64,000 nt of DNA from Desulfobulbaceae bacterium (GCA_003249645.1 QKIH01000004.1:27394-91393), one strand, 5' to 3'; positions 55,920 to 63,440 are shown, numbered from the stretch's first letter. Made by a program: numbers and translations. Notes: a model not told the origin generated them from the letters alone.

Positions 55920-56855
55920 CTAAATAGCTTTGCATATAGCTTCAATATGTCGGTGGTCTGTTCCGCAGCATCCGCCTATGATATTGAGATTATCAAGCAA
56001 TGCCCTTAATTCTTTGAAATGAGAACCAAGCTCTGTTGGATTCCCGTCATCAAGTTGTTCTGCTTCATCCAGTTCTGCATGACTCATTATTGACGCATTG
56101 GCCCTTACTGCACGAATTCTTTGTTTCCATGATTCATTGCTGTGTAAAGCCTCAATGAAATGCGTTGGATGTGCACAGTTAATCATATAGTAAGCAGGGT
56201 AATTATCGGTAGCCTTATCTACAGCATTAATCGCATCCTTGATTTTCTGTCCTGATGGTAACTTGCCGTCGGTTTCTACTGTGAATCCGATAACAATGGG
56301 CATTTTTACAGATTTTGCGGCAAGTGCCACACCAATTGCCTCTTCTGCATAAGTCAATGTATATGCAGAGACCAAATCTGCCTCGGTTTCGCTGAATGCT
56401 GTGATTTGCGCTTGGTGGTATTGTTCTGCCTGATCTGGCGACATTTTTTCTTCAATAACATAACCGCTTCCTTTTGGGCCGAGACACCCGCTGATCACCA
56501 TTCTGGTTTTATCATTTTCATATTCTGTTCTAATTTGAACCAGCAGGTTGATTGCTTCACGGTTTATCCGAGCTAACGACTCTTCTGAATATCCAAGCAG
56601 ACCGCCCCATTTCGAGTTTGCTCGCCATGTTGGACTTTCCAGAACAAGCCCTAATCCATGATCTCTGGCGATTGAAGCATATTTCCTGAAATATTTTAGC
56701 AGCGCATTACGTCCTTTATCATTTTCTAACAGGATAAAAGCAGCAAACTGCGGCAAATCGAAATGCTCGTGAAATATGAGCGTTGTTTCGAGTCCTCCAT
56801 CAGTAATAAAAATTTCATCACTTATCAGAGGAAGACTTTCTCTGTATTTAGCCAT
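55920..56855 (-). CDS. Homocysteine S-methyltransferase family protein
   Basis: A 311-residue protein. TDGGLETTLIFHE at the start, and the three zinc Cys in NCAHPTHF near residue 220 and GGCCGTDHRHIEAI near 297. Family members methylate homocysteine from S-methylmethionine or betaine, and some act on selenocysteine; the substrate here is open. The length fits. The ATG at 56855 is one base from the proposed attC arm (GTTACC) with AAGGGGTGG as ribosome site. Confidence 0.88.
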   Translation of the reverse strand: MAKYRESLPLISDEIFITDGGLETTLIFHEHFDLPQFAAFILLENDKGRNALLKYFRKYASIARDHGLGLVLESPTWRANSKWGGLLGYSEESLARINREAINLLVQIRTEYENDKTRMVISGCLGPKGSGYVIEEKMSPDQAEQYHQAQITAFSETEADLVSAYTLTYAEEAIGVALAAKSVKMPIVIGFTVETDGKLPSGQKIKDAINAVDKATDNYPAYYMINCAHPTHFIEALHSNESWKQRIRAVRANASIMSHAELDEAEQLDDGNPTELGSHFKELRALLDNLNIIGGCCGTDHRHIEAICKAI

Positions 56856-56949
56856 GTTACCACCCCTTACACACTGGCGGCTAGCCGGTCGGCGCGAGCA
56901 TGCGCGTCTGAAAAGGCTTTACCCGTATTGTTTTAAACGAATTGTTGTC
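56856..56949 (-). repeat. attC-like site upstream of the methyltransferase gene
   Basis: The minus strand shows GACAACAATTCGTTTAAAAC, then a G/C-rich core with the inverted repeat GCGCATGC and the GCCGACCGGC stretch, then GGTAAC. The left arm matches the AAC-N-CGTTTAAA pattern of neighbouring sites. It is longer than the others (94 bp as drawn) and the right arm is weak. Confidence 0.4.
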
Positions 56950-57007
56950 TTTAACATGTCTTTTGTTCTATTCTTGCGGTGAAAACACTTCTGTTTTAAG
57001 CGGCCGT

Positions 57008-57293
57008 TCAAACTATCCAATACATGTTGGATAAGATGTTACGTCCCAATTTTTGCTTTTCTTTTTTACAGAGTCAGAAAATTCTCCTTCTATTTCTGCA
57101 AACGCATCAACTATCCAGCTTCCTGTAATATTATATAACCACGATGCTGATTTTGGGAATACGCCGGTGCAAAGCTAGCAAGACACCAAAATAATAGACA
57201 ATAAATTATGAATAGAAGAACTTGTAAGTTTTTCTCGCCGCTTATTTTGTAACTTCTTAAATGACAACTATTCAAGTAAACGGGATGGGGCAA
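57008..57293 (-). pseudogene. Possible frameshifted secreted-protein gene in a cassette
   Basis: A 60-codon frame from a TTG at 57293 to 57111 contains a signal-peptide-like stretch (LLFIIYCLLFWCLASFAPAYS). A second frame, one base shifted, continues from about 57165 to a stop near 57010 as a plausible polar protein (WLYNITGSWIVDAFAEIEGEF, split by me for length, then a Lys-rich tail). Joined, they would make a small exported protein of about 95 residues. No homology is recognised. The remainder of the 615-bp gap from 56856 to 57470 is taken up by the two attC-like sites, a perfect ATCCAA/TTGGAT hairpin at about 57015-57032, and 90 bp that show nothing. Confidence 0.3.
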
Positions 57294-57386
57294 ACTATTG
57301 AGTTGTTCAAAATGACGGGGCTTCTATGAGAGTTTGAAAGAGATTCTTACGGGTTAACTTTTTCTATCAACACGATTTGCTGTTTT

Positions 57387-57464
57387 GTAATACTTGATTA
57401 AACGGCCTGCGGTTACAGGAGCCCGAATAGAAAATCAAGCATCGGTATGAAATGCCAGTTATGC
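57387..57464 (-). repeat. attC-like site after the GNAT gene
   Basis: 78 bp. The minus strand reads GCATAAC at its left arm, 7 bp after the GNAT stop, and GGCCGTTTAATCAAGTATTAC at its right arm. This right arm is nearly the same as that of the site at 63.4 kb (GGCCGTTTAGCTTAACG). Confidence 0.5.
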
Positions 57465-57470
57465 TAACGA

Positions 57471-57929
57471 TCAATTGATACCTAATGTCATGAATCTGCT
57501 GTTTGGATCAGGTTTATAGTCTGCAAATGGTTCACAATAGCTAAAACCAAATTTCTCGTAGAGATTGCGGGCAGCCTTAAAGTAATCATGAGCTCCTGTT
57601 TCAAGACTGACTTGTTTGTAACCCCGGGACTTAGCCACCTCAAGTGCATGAGTAAGAAGACGGCTGGCGACACCGGATTGACGGGCAAATGTTGAGGTGC
57701 GCATAGATTTGAGCTCAACATGGCTTGAATCCAATTCTTTGATCGCAAGACAGCCCATCAATCTGCCGTTTAGCCAGCCACTAAAGAAGGTTATTTCCGG
57801 TGCTTTAAGGCGATCAACGTCAAGTGCATGAACACTTTCAGGAGGTGTTGTTGCATGCATGTCAGCCAGGTGTTCTTCCAGTAATTTTATGACTTCTCCA
57901 TTAGACAAATCATCAATTTTAATTTCCAT
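57471..57929 (-). CDS. GNAT-family N-acetyltransferase
   Basis: A 152-residue acetyltransferase. The acetyl-CoA motif A is MRTSTFARQSGVASRLL near residue 85 (the R/Q-x-x-G-x-A turn is QSGVAS) and AARNLYEKFGF near 125 completes the fold. It acetylates an unknown amine or protein. GNAT genes are among the most frequent integron cassette genes; this one is flanked by attC-like palindromes on both sides. Confidence 0.9.
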   Translation of the reverse strand: MEIKIDDLSNGEVIKLLEEHLADMHATTPPESVHALDVDRLKAPEITFFSGWLNGRLMGCLAIKELDSSHVELKSMRTSTFARQSGVASRLLTHALEVAKSRGYKQVSLETGAHDYFKAARNLYEKFGFSYCEPFADYKPDPNSRFMTLGIN

Positions 57930-57970
57930 ATTTTGTTAGTGCTGAATAATCATTGTAGGTTAAGAGGCTT

Positions 57971-58025
57971 AATTACGAACGTTCGAGCGGTGGCATCTGC
58001 CGAGCGATTCAACGTCTTGTTATGA
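57971..58025 (-). repeat. attC-like site after the C_GCAxxG gene
   Basis: The minus strand reads TCATAACAAGACGTTGAATCG, then a short G/C-rich core (GGCAGATGCC) and CGAACGTTCGTAAT. The stop codon TAA of the gene at 58020 lies inside the first arm. The left arm is close to the TAACAAG-CGTT starts of well-known attC sites. About 55 bp, shorter than its neighbours. Confidence 0.55.
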
Positions 58026-58463
58026 CTTTCTGGCTTCAATAATACTTATAGTCAATTCGGCAGAAATTCCGGTAAACTCTTTACACCGGCTGCCCAATTT
58101 CTTTTCACGAAAGTGATTTTGTCCTTTTTCTGTGCCAATATCACAGCCCAGCAAGTCAGCACAATTTATAGCACCATATTTTTCGTGAAACTGTTTCAGC
58201 AGTAATTGCACAGCAGCATAATTTTCTTCGACTGTTTCATTCGGATTGTTTCTGCCAAAGGCAATGTTTAGTCCCAAAATACCGCCGGTTAATGCGCCGC
58301 ACATACCACTTGTACGTGCCAAACCACTGCAGAAGCCAGTAGCAATCTTTGGAATTAATGGTGATTGTATATCGAGTTTCTCTGCAACAGCCTCAAGAAC
58401 GCTCTCAGCACAAAACAGGCCTTCTTCAAATTTTTGTTCAGCAGATTTTTTATAGTTATCCAT
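58020..58463 (-). CDS. Redox-active C_GCAxxG_C_C family protein
   Basis: A 147-residue protein. GLFCAESVLEAVAE near residue 15 and CSGLARTSGMCGALTGG near 45 supply the signature Cys, with later Cys in NCADLLGCDIG and SRCKEF. Family members are small putative redox proteins of unknown partner. I chose the ATG at 58463 (MDNYKKSAEQ) because AAGGA precedes it; the frame is open for 12 more codons. It starts 46 bp after the kinase-like gene, with no clear attC between them. Confidence 0.85.
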   Translation of the reverse strand: MDNYKKSAEQKFEEGLFCAESVLEAVAEKLDIQSPLIPKIATGFCSGLARTSGMCGALTGGILGLNIAFGRNNPNETVEENYAAVQLLLKQFHEKYGAINCADLLGCDIGTEKGQNHFREKKLGSRCKEFTGISAELTISIIEARKS

Positions 58464-58508
58464 ATTGAGGTTCCTTTTGAGTCGAACAGTCTTCTTCATC
58501 TGCGAGTT

Positions 58509-59054
58509 TTAGCGCATCGGGGTGAAACGTTTTGTTAAGTCTTGTATTATTTCATCTGTTGATACAATACCTTCGTATCTAATAATTTCACATTCAATTT
58601 CTTTCAACCATGCATCATGCATTGCCTTGCTTATCATTTCACGACTACCTGTGTCATATTGCGAAGCCCAGTTAATAAATTCTTTATGGTTTTCATGCAT
58701 TTCTCCACCCGGGTTTAATGAGTGTTGGCCAAATCTCTCGATTTCCCTGATCTTTAATCTCTTTATCCGAACTTCGGTTGGAACCCAAAGAAAAATTACT
58801 AGATCAAATAGCGGTATTAAAAAATCTGCCCAACCGCATAATGATCCTGATATCACCCAGCTATCGTTATTGCTCAATGAATTTTTCAGCAGTTTTCTTC
58901 TTTCTTTTTTATCTCGAGAGAATTGATATGGAGGATTGCTCGGTGTCCAAAAGAAATCATCAGTATCAAAATGCTGGATCTTGAAGTCATCGGAAATTTT
59001 TTTCCCAAGAGTTGTTGTCCCTGATCCAGAAGCACCTGTAACATGAATTTTCAT
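58509..59054 (-). CDS. P-loop nucleoside/nucleotide kinase-like protein
   Basis: A 181-residue ATPase. Walker A is GASGSGTTTLGKK at residues 6-18, followed by HFDTDDFFW as the Asp-rich substrate site and DLVIFLWVPTEVRIKRL near 90, in the layout of adenylate kinase/shikimate kinase-like small-molecule kinases. I chose the ATG at 59054 since homology begins there; the frame extends 34 codons upstream without sense. Substrate unknown. Probable cassette gene. Confidence 0.82.
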   Translation of the reverse strand: MKIHVTGASGSGTTTLGKKISDDFKIQHFDTDDFFWTPSNPPYQFSRDKKERRKLLKNSLSNNDSWVISGSLCGWADFLIPLFDLVIFLWVPTEVRIKRLKIREIERFGQHSLNPGGEMHENHKEFINWASQYDTGSREMISKAMHDAWLKEIECEIIRYEGIVSTDEIIQDLTKRFTPMR

Positions 59055-59176
59055 GAGATGTTTTGCTACCAATTTGGGTAAATCCGAGTTGTTTGTTTCT
59101 TTGTAGACTTCGACACCTTTGCAGGGATAGGCCGCAGAGTAAACTAGGTTTGCCAAACAGTTTATAATAATTATGT

Positions 59177-59788
59177 TTAATTATAATTGCTTATTGAATA
59201 GAACAAGTATCCGACACCGAAAATTACTAATACCAAATATGATAATAAATTCGCTTTAAATATTGTTGCTCTGATGATTTTCTTTTCGATTGTCCTGAAA
59301 AATTTCTTAGTCACAAACAGCTCTAGTATTACTGAGATGAAGAAAGCGACTATTAAGCTATTTATGAAGGCAATAGGTATAAGCCAATAGAGATGATCTT
59401 CCCACGGGCATAACCAGGCTGATTCAAGAATTGCTGTTAGTATGGTGTTAGGGAGCGTATCGAAACCAGGGCCACAACTTCCTCCTGTTGTGAGAAATTC
59501 AAGGCCGAGCAGCAAGCCCCAGGATAATGGAAAACCAGCTATTGTGGAAAGCACATTAGCAGATGCGCTTGCTGCTAGAGATTTCTTAAATGGTGTTTTA
59601 AAATTTAAAGTGTATATGTAACCTTCTAAAAAAATTATAGGAATTAGTGCGATGAGCATTACAGGAAATGAAAGGAAGATCATTGGAACGCCTGCGTCTG
59701 CCATTGCTTGAGATGGCACTAAAAGGCAACTGACTAAAATAAAAACACAAAATCCCGCTTGTCTGATGTTCTTGGGTTGGATGCTCAT
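59177..59788 (-). CDS. Membrane protein of unknown function
   Basis: A 203-residue protein with an N-terminal signal-like helix (FCVFILVSCLLVPSQAMA) and four further membrane segments. The loop GGSCGPGFD and WLCPWEDHLYW carry three Cys. ATG at 59788 has no good ribosome site, as often with cassette genes read from an upstream promoter. The start is 10 bp before the attC-like site of the next cassette. No family recognised. Confidence 0.7.
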   Translation of the reverse strand: MSIQPKNIRQAGFCVFILVSCLLVPSQAMADAGVPMIFLSFPVMLIALIPIIFLEGYIYTLNFKTPFKKSLAASASANVLSTIAGFPLSWGLLLGLEFLTTGGSCGPGFDTLPNTILTAILESAWLCPWEDHLYWLIPIAFINSLIVAFFISVILELFVTKKFFRTIEKKIIRATIFKANLLSYLVLVIFGVGYLFYSISNYN

Positions 59789-59797
59789 CAACGTATT

Positions 59798-59877
59798 GTT
59801 CTAAAGGTTGGTTCACCGGGGTGTTTCAGCGAGGCCAACGTAATGCGCTGGCGCGACGGAGAAGCAACCTGGTTAGC
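59798..59877 (-). repeat. attC-like site after the zinc-ribbon gene
   Basis: 80 bp. The minus-strand arms are GCTAACCAGGTTGCTTC and GAACCAACCTTTAGAAC, which pair with each other nearly along their full length (CTAA..AGGTTG). The stop codon TAA of the zinc-ribbon gene is within the first arm. This is one of the clearest sites of the array. Confidence 0.65.
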
Positions 59878-60403
59878 AGCTTTTTTTGTTTAGTTTTTCG
59901 TTCAATAATGTCAAAGCCTTATGTCTCTCGGGGTGCTGATTGATTCTTTCTGCCAAATTTACAATGTCATTATACAATTCTGGACTAAGCTTTTCTTTAA
60001 GCAACTCTATCATTTCTGCCTGTTTCCTGTTTTTTCTTTGTTCCCTCTGCCAAGAAAGAGACCAGATCTGAAACAGATTCTCTTGAAAATGATTCTCTGC
60101 TACTTTCTGCCATTCACCTTTGTCAAACCAAATACCATAACATTTTGAACATCTTTCAAGATAAAATGGCTGATCATCATCATTGACTTTTGCTCTGGTT
60201 AAAATCCCATGTCCCTGAGGACATAAGCCAGTCTTAGAATCATGATCCGGGTATTCATTGCTTTTTAAAGTATGATCAGAAATTTCGGATAGTCGGTCTA
60301 TAAATTTGCTCTCTAACCACAGCCCGCCGCACTCGGGACAGAAATATGGTGAACTAAATTCTTTTTTCTTTAAGGCTGCATTTTTACATTTTGGGCAATT
60401 CAT
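59873..60403 (-). CDS. Double zinc-ribbon (TFIIB-type) protein
   Basis: A 176-residue protein. The first zinc ribbon is CPKCKNAALKKKE...CPECGGLWLE (residues ~3-30) and the second is CPQGHG...CSKCYGIWFDKGEW (~65-100); the GxWLE/GIWFDKGE ending is the mark of the zf-TFIIB family. The C-terminal half is a charged helical region (QREQRKNRKQAEMIELLKE). I chose the ATG at 60403 with AGGAAA upstream. Cassette gene flanked by two ~79-bp attC-like sites. Confidence 0.85.
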   Translation of the reverse strand: MNCPKCKNAALKKKEFSSPYFCPECGGLWLESKFIDRLSEISDHTLKSNEYPDHDSKTGLCPQGHGILTRAKVNDDDQPFYLERCSKCYGIWFDKGEWQKVAENHFQENLFQIWSLSWQREQRKNRKQAEMIELLKEKLSPELYNDIVNLAERINQHPERHKALTLLNEKLNKKSC

Positions 60404-60424
60404 GGAATGTATTTCCTGTTTCAA

Positions 60425-60503
60425 GATAACATTAAGTAAAAAAGCGGCGGTCACACCAGCCAAGTAAGGCATCAAGCGAACGCTTTAAACGCTTTATTAT
60501 AAC
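60425..60503 (-). repeat. attC-like site
   Basis: 79 bp. The minus strand begins TTATAATAAAGCGTTTAAAGCG, the typical start of Vibrio/Shewanella-type attC sites, and ends CGCTTTTTTACTTAATGTTATC, which folds back on the first arm. It separates the zinc-ribbon gene from the oppositely oriented gene at 60610. Confidence 0.55.
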
Positions 60504-60609
60504 TTTTATTTATTTGTTTTTGTTGTTTTTTTATGCTTCTATCTTGTTTCGTTATCCAGTTGAATAAAGTTGACACCGTAAATTCAAAACGGCCATTTGG
60601 AAATTAATT

Positions 60610-60978
60610 ATGTACAAGAATTTATTTAAATTTGCAGTTTTAAGCATAACGATTTTAACAGCAGAATTAGTGGCAAACTCAATAACAGATTACCTTGTTT
60701 CCTACAAATGGCAGCTTAAACCGCTTCGCTTTACTCTGGTATCAATGGCTATCATCTTGATAGTCTTTTATCCTCTTATGACACAGTTTGAAAAATGGTT
60801 TAACAAGTTTACAAAGCGCTTTGTTAAAGCGGGTAACTTTTATTTTGGTAAGTATTTGGGATTGTTGTTTATGTATTTTGTTGCGGTGATAATATTAACC
60901 TATTTTTATGCCCGGATGTTGTATGATATCGATCTTGTCAATTATGTTTTAGACGGGAAAATAGTCACTTTATTTTAG
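60610..60978 (+). CDS. Membrane protein of unknown function, opposite to its neighbours
   Basis: A 122-residue protein with three membrane segments (about residues 7-27, 40-60 and 82-102) and a basic loop (KWFNKFTKRFVKAG). It is the only plus-strand gene in the cassette region apart from an IS remnant. A hairpin with attC-like ends lies about 75 bp after its stop. Gene cassettes with a reversed gene are known; the family is not recognised. Confidence 0.6.
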   Translation: MYKNLFKFAVLSITILTAELVANSITDYLVSYKWQLKPLRFTLVSMAIILIVFYPLMTQFEKWFNKFTKRFVKAGNFYFGKYLGLLFMYFVAVIILTYFYARMLYDIDLVNYVLDGKIVTLF

Positions 60979-61051
60979 TTGCTTAGGCCTTGAGTCCCTC
61001 CTCCTCCCTCATCATTTTCTATTTTATTCAAAATTGGAGTTAAGAAATCTT

Positions 61052-61085
61052 GTGTAACGAGGTCTCCTTTGAAGACCTGTTAGGC
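61052..61085 (-). repeat. Short attC-like hairpin after the SnoaL-like gene
   Basis: GTGTAAC and GTTAGGC (the latter equal to the attC R' consensus, its complement GCCTAAC equal to R'') flank an AGGTCT/AGACCT stem with a 7-base loop. It starts at the stop codon of the restored SnoaL frame. At 34 bp it is shorter than known functional attC sites, so it may be a decayed or minimal one. Confidence 0.5.
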
Positions 61086-61495
61086 CTACGTATTTAGCGG
61101 TATCCCGAGCTGCCTGTTTTGTGACGCTGAATCTCTTGCGCCCCAACGCTTTTTGATTTTTCCATTCTCAATTTCAAACCATTCCATTGCAACTAACTCA
61201 TATGATTTTCCGGTTGGTTCGTGGCCAAATGCTGGGCTTTAAAGAGACCTCTTTCGATATAGCGTACTGCAACAATATTACCCTCAGCAATCATACTCTG
61301 AATTTCCAACTGCATGCCGAACCCTTCAATCAGTTGCTGCCAGATTGGGGGTATTTTCTCGAATAATCCTTTCCCAAACACGCCTTGAACTTCAGCATCA
61401 ACTGAAAGCAGGGACTCTAATAATTTCAGATCGCCATCATTAAATGCATTTACATATTTCAGGACAACGTCTTTTGATTCAGACTCTTGCGACAT
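61086..61495 (-). pseudogene. SnoaL-like (NTF2 fold) protein, frameshifted
   Basis: The intact N-terminal part (residues 1 to ~84, ending RYIERGLFKA) belongs to a SnoaL-like polyketide-cyclase family protein. After that the original frame runs into 16 unrelated residues and a stop at 61193. In the next frame the expected C-terminus is present: PAFGHEPTGKSYELVAMEWF, then EIENGKIKKRWGARD, ending at a TAG at 61086. One missing base in a run of three C near 61244 explains it. Restored length is about 136 residues, normal for the family. It could also be a sequencing error. Confidence 0.8.
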
Positions 61496-61551
61496 ATACC
61501 CTCCTAAACTATATCTGTTTTGTTTCTGTTTTGTTCACATCATCCTTTTTA

Positions 61552-61632
61552 CTCCCAACAGCATGTGTAAACAGTGCGCGATCACATGTGTCCCGGCGAA
61601 GCATCAGCTAAGCGGCTTAAACGCTTTTAGCA
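61552..61632 (-). repeat. attC-like site after the mazF remnant
   Basis: 81 bp. The minus strand begins TGCTAAAAGCGTTTAAGCCGC and ends GTTTACACATGCTGTTGGGA; the arms pair imperfectly, with extrahelical bases as is usual in attC sites. It lies 5 bp after the mazF remnant's stop codon. Confidence 0.55.
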
Positions 61633-61636
61633 TTTT

Positions 61637-61837
61637 TTAATTTGAAAACATTTCTTGAAAGACTTGAAGGGTCTTTTCTTGTGCGCTTTTGCTTAAAGAT
61701 CCAAGTTTTTTTACAAGTCGTTTTTTATCAACCGTTCGTATTTGTTCTAAGATTATTTGGCCTTTTTTACTTTGGAATGAACACGTTATTCTACTTGGAT
61801 ACTCTTTACCTTTTGTAGTCATCGGAGCTACAATTAC
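61637..61837 (-). pseudogene. MazF/PemK-type toxin, C-terminal remnant
   Basis: About 66 codons read VIVAPMTTKGKEYPSR, then GQIILEQIRTVDKKRL and KKLGSLSKSAQEKTLQVF. This is the C-terminal two thirds of a MazF/PemK endoribonuclease toxin. The N-terminal part with the first beta strands is missing: upstream of VIVAP the sequence turns into the 3' end of an IS110-type transposase gene on the other strand. No antitoxin gene is adjacent. The toxin is therefore inactive or the fragment is expressed only from an internal ATG at 61822. Confidence 0.85.
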
Positions 61838-61838
61838 A

Positions 61839-62057
61839 GAAGGTTGGCCTCAGGTGAGAACTGTTTTATATATGGAAATAATGTCCGCTATGCAGTTCAA
61901 CCCTGTATTTAAAGAGACATATCAGCGTTTGGTAGCTGCAGGTAAAACCAAAAAAGTAACTCTTGTTGCCAGTGTTAGAAAGATGAGTGTTATCTTAAAG
62001 TCAATGTTAAGAGACGGGGTTATGTGGGAAGATCAAAAGTATGAAAATCACTGTTGA
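61839..62057 (+). mobile_element. IS110-family transposase, C-terminal remnant
   Basis: About 72 codons of the transposase_20 domain at the C-terminus: QVRTVLYMEIMSAMQFNP, then TYQRLVAAGKTKKVTLVA and ILKSMLRDGVMW, ending at the stop at 62057. The N-terminal DEDD domain and left end of the element are missing. The junction with the mazF remnant is at 61838-61842. It shows that an IS110-type element once inserted here and was then mostly deleted. Confidence 0.85.
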
Positions 62058-62124
62058 CACCATAGTCTCTGGTTATGACTTTTGTAAATTTTCCTCTATT
62101 CATTTTAAACAGTTTACATTCGAG

Positions 62125-62958
62125 TTATAGAGACCTTCTCCAAATACTTCTGGTAGAGTTTTGATATACTACAAGTGTATTTCTATCCTCTGACAAAAAT
62201 ATTCTTTCTTCATATTCAATGTCATCTTTATCTACGACTCTCATTGATATCATCTGACTGGAAATTTTGGAAAAACTACTAATATTTGTCTTCTTAGAGC
62301 CATTACTTAGGGCGTAGGTAATTGTTTGTTCATCATGGTTATATTTTCTGACATCTTTTCCTTTTTTCCAGATTCCAAATATGTCTTCTTTTTTAATCGA
62401 ATTGTTTGAAAATATATAATTATTCATTATTTCGACTAGTCTATTTTTTATATATTTATCTAACATCAAATACAGATTGTTGTGAAAATATATGGATATC
62501 TTTGTTGCCAAGAATGATTTTATAGCTGTTTCGGAGTTATCAATGTTACATTTATCAAGATGTTTCCTAAGATTACTATTAGTTGCAATGTGTGGATGAT
62601 AGGCTATCTGTAAACTTCTTAGACTAATTTCTTTGAAAAAACGTGATTCTAAAATATACAGAAGAAAATCTTGTAAACTGAAGAATTCATCACAAACAAG
62701 AGGCCTTCCAGGTTCGACGTATATATAATGTTTAGATATGCTATTTGTATTTATTACATAGAGGTCTTGTTGTTCGGCCAGAGCCCTTGAAATTTGACTT
62801 TTGTCATGCAAGAACTTGAGATGAGTATGTTTTTTCTTTAATAATAAAAGAGAAACATTTACCGTGATTTTAATTAAAAGAGCTTGAAAAATGAGTTTCG
62901 TCGCTCTCCTCTTCATCGACATTTCGGTTCGTGAAAATGATTTTTTAATTTGGATCAA
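62125..62958 (-). CDS. Unknown protein, very AT-rich gene
   Basis: A 277-residue protein from a TTG at 62958; ATG starts at 62922 or 62916 are possible. Residues ~20-42 form a basic/hydrophobic helix (KLIFQALLIKITVNVSLLLL), followed by a helical middle and a C-terminal beta-rich part with a lipocalin-like strand start (DIFGIWKKGKDVRKYN). I do not recognise a family. Base content is far lower in G+C than the core chromosome. Its start overlaps the end of the membrane-protein gene at 62945 by 14 bp, so they are co-translated. The stop TAA lies in CTATAACTCG, which may be a damaged attC arm. Confidence 0.6.
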   Translation of the reverse strand: MIQIKKSFSRTEMSMKRRATKLIFQALLIKITVNVSLLLLKKKHTHLKFLHDKSQISRALAEQQDLYVINTNSISKHYIYVEPGRPLVCDEFFSLQDFLLYILESRFFKEISLRSLQIAYHPHIATNSNLRKHLDKCNIDNSETAIKSFLATKISIYFHNNLYLMLDKYIKNRLVEIMNNYIFSNNSIKKEDIFGIWKKGKDVRKYNHDEQTITYALSNGSKKTNISSFSKISSQMISMRVVDKDDIEYEERIFLSEDRNTLVVYQNSTRSIWRRSL

Positions 62959-63343
62959 TTTTGCTATTAATTGAGGAACACTTTGCCCAAAATGAATTGT
63001 CTTTTGTTTTTGTTAAAAGAGAATCAGCCATTATTAATAAAAAAATTGAGGGTATTATAATTATCTTATTGCTCTCTATGAAGCCATAGCCAATGCCTAA
63101 TGAGCCGACAACATTTACTACATGACCAAAGATTGAAGGGGCAAGGATTTTTTTGCCTGACAATTCTCCAGATTTTTTCATTGTCCAAATGTTATACCAA
63201 ATGAGAAAATAACTCATTAGAAGCGAAAATGTTGAAGAAATGAAGAATTTAATGGGTTTGGTAAAATCTATGATATTTATTCCAATTAAGTAAGCTAGTC
63301 CTGCAATTATTGATAAAAGTATAAAACTCGATAGGAATTTCAA
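62945..63343 (-). CDS. Small polytopic membrane protein, partner of the unknown gene
   Basis: A 132-residue protein with four membrane helices (about residues 5-24, 30-50, 68-85 and 90-107) joined by short loops. No family recognised. It starts 19 bp from the attC-like site at 63.4 kb and overlaps the next gene by 14 bp, the typical position of the first gene in a cassette with two genes. Confidence 0.6.
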   Translation of the reverse strand: MKFLSSFILLSIIAGLAYLIGINIIDFTKPIKFFISSTFSLLMSYFLIWYNIWTMKKSGELSGKKILAPSIFGHVVNVVGSLGIGYGFIESNKIIIIPSIFLLIMADSLLTKTKDNSFWAKCSSINSKIDPN

Positions 63344-63361
63344 GCTTAAGTCTCCTTTGTT

Positions 63362-63440
63362 GTCATAACGTTAAGCTAAACGGCCGCGATCACGCGGTCC
63401 GAGTGGGCTTCTGCCCACGGTTTAAGCGATTGGTTATATT
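63362..63440 (-). repeat. attC site (clearest of the array)
   Basis: 79 bp. Outer arms on the minus strand are TATAACCAATCGCTTAAACC and GGCCGTTTAGCTTAACGTTA, which pair nearly along their full length with a few extrahelical bases. Inside are two small perfect hairpins: GTGGGC-ttct-GCCCAC (63403-63418) and CCGCG-atca-CGCGG (63384-63397). The AAC/GTT cores, imperfect outer stem and G/C-rich centre match the architecture of integron attC sites. Confidence 0.75.

Noticed and set aside
59055-59176. Another attC-like site between the membrane-protein and kinase-like genes
   Set aside because: CTGTTTG and CAAACAA segments could pair, but the arms lack AAC/GTT cores and the fold is poor.
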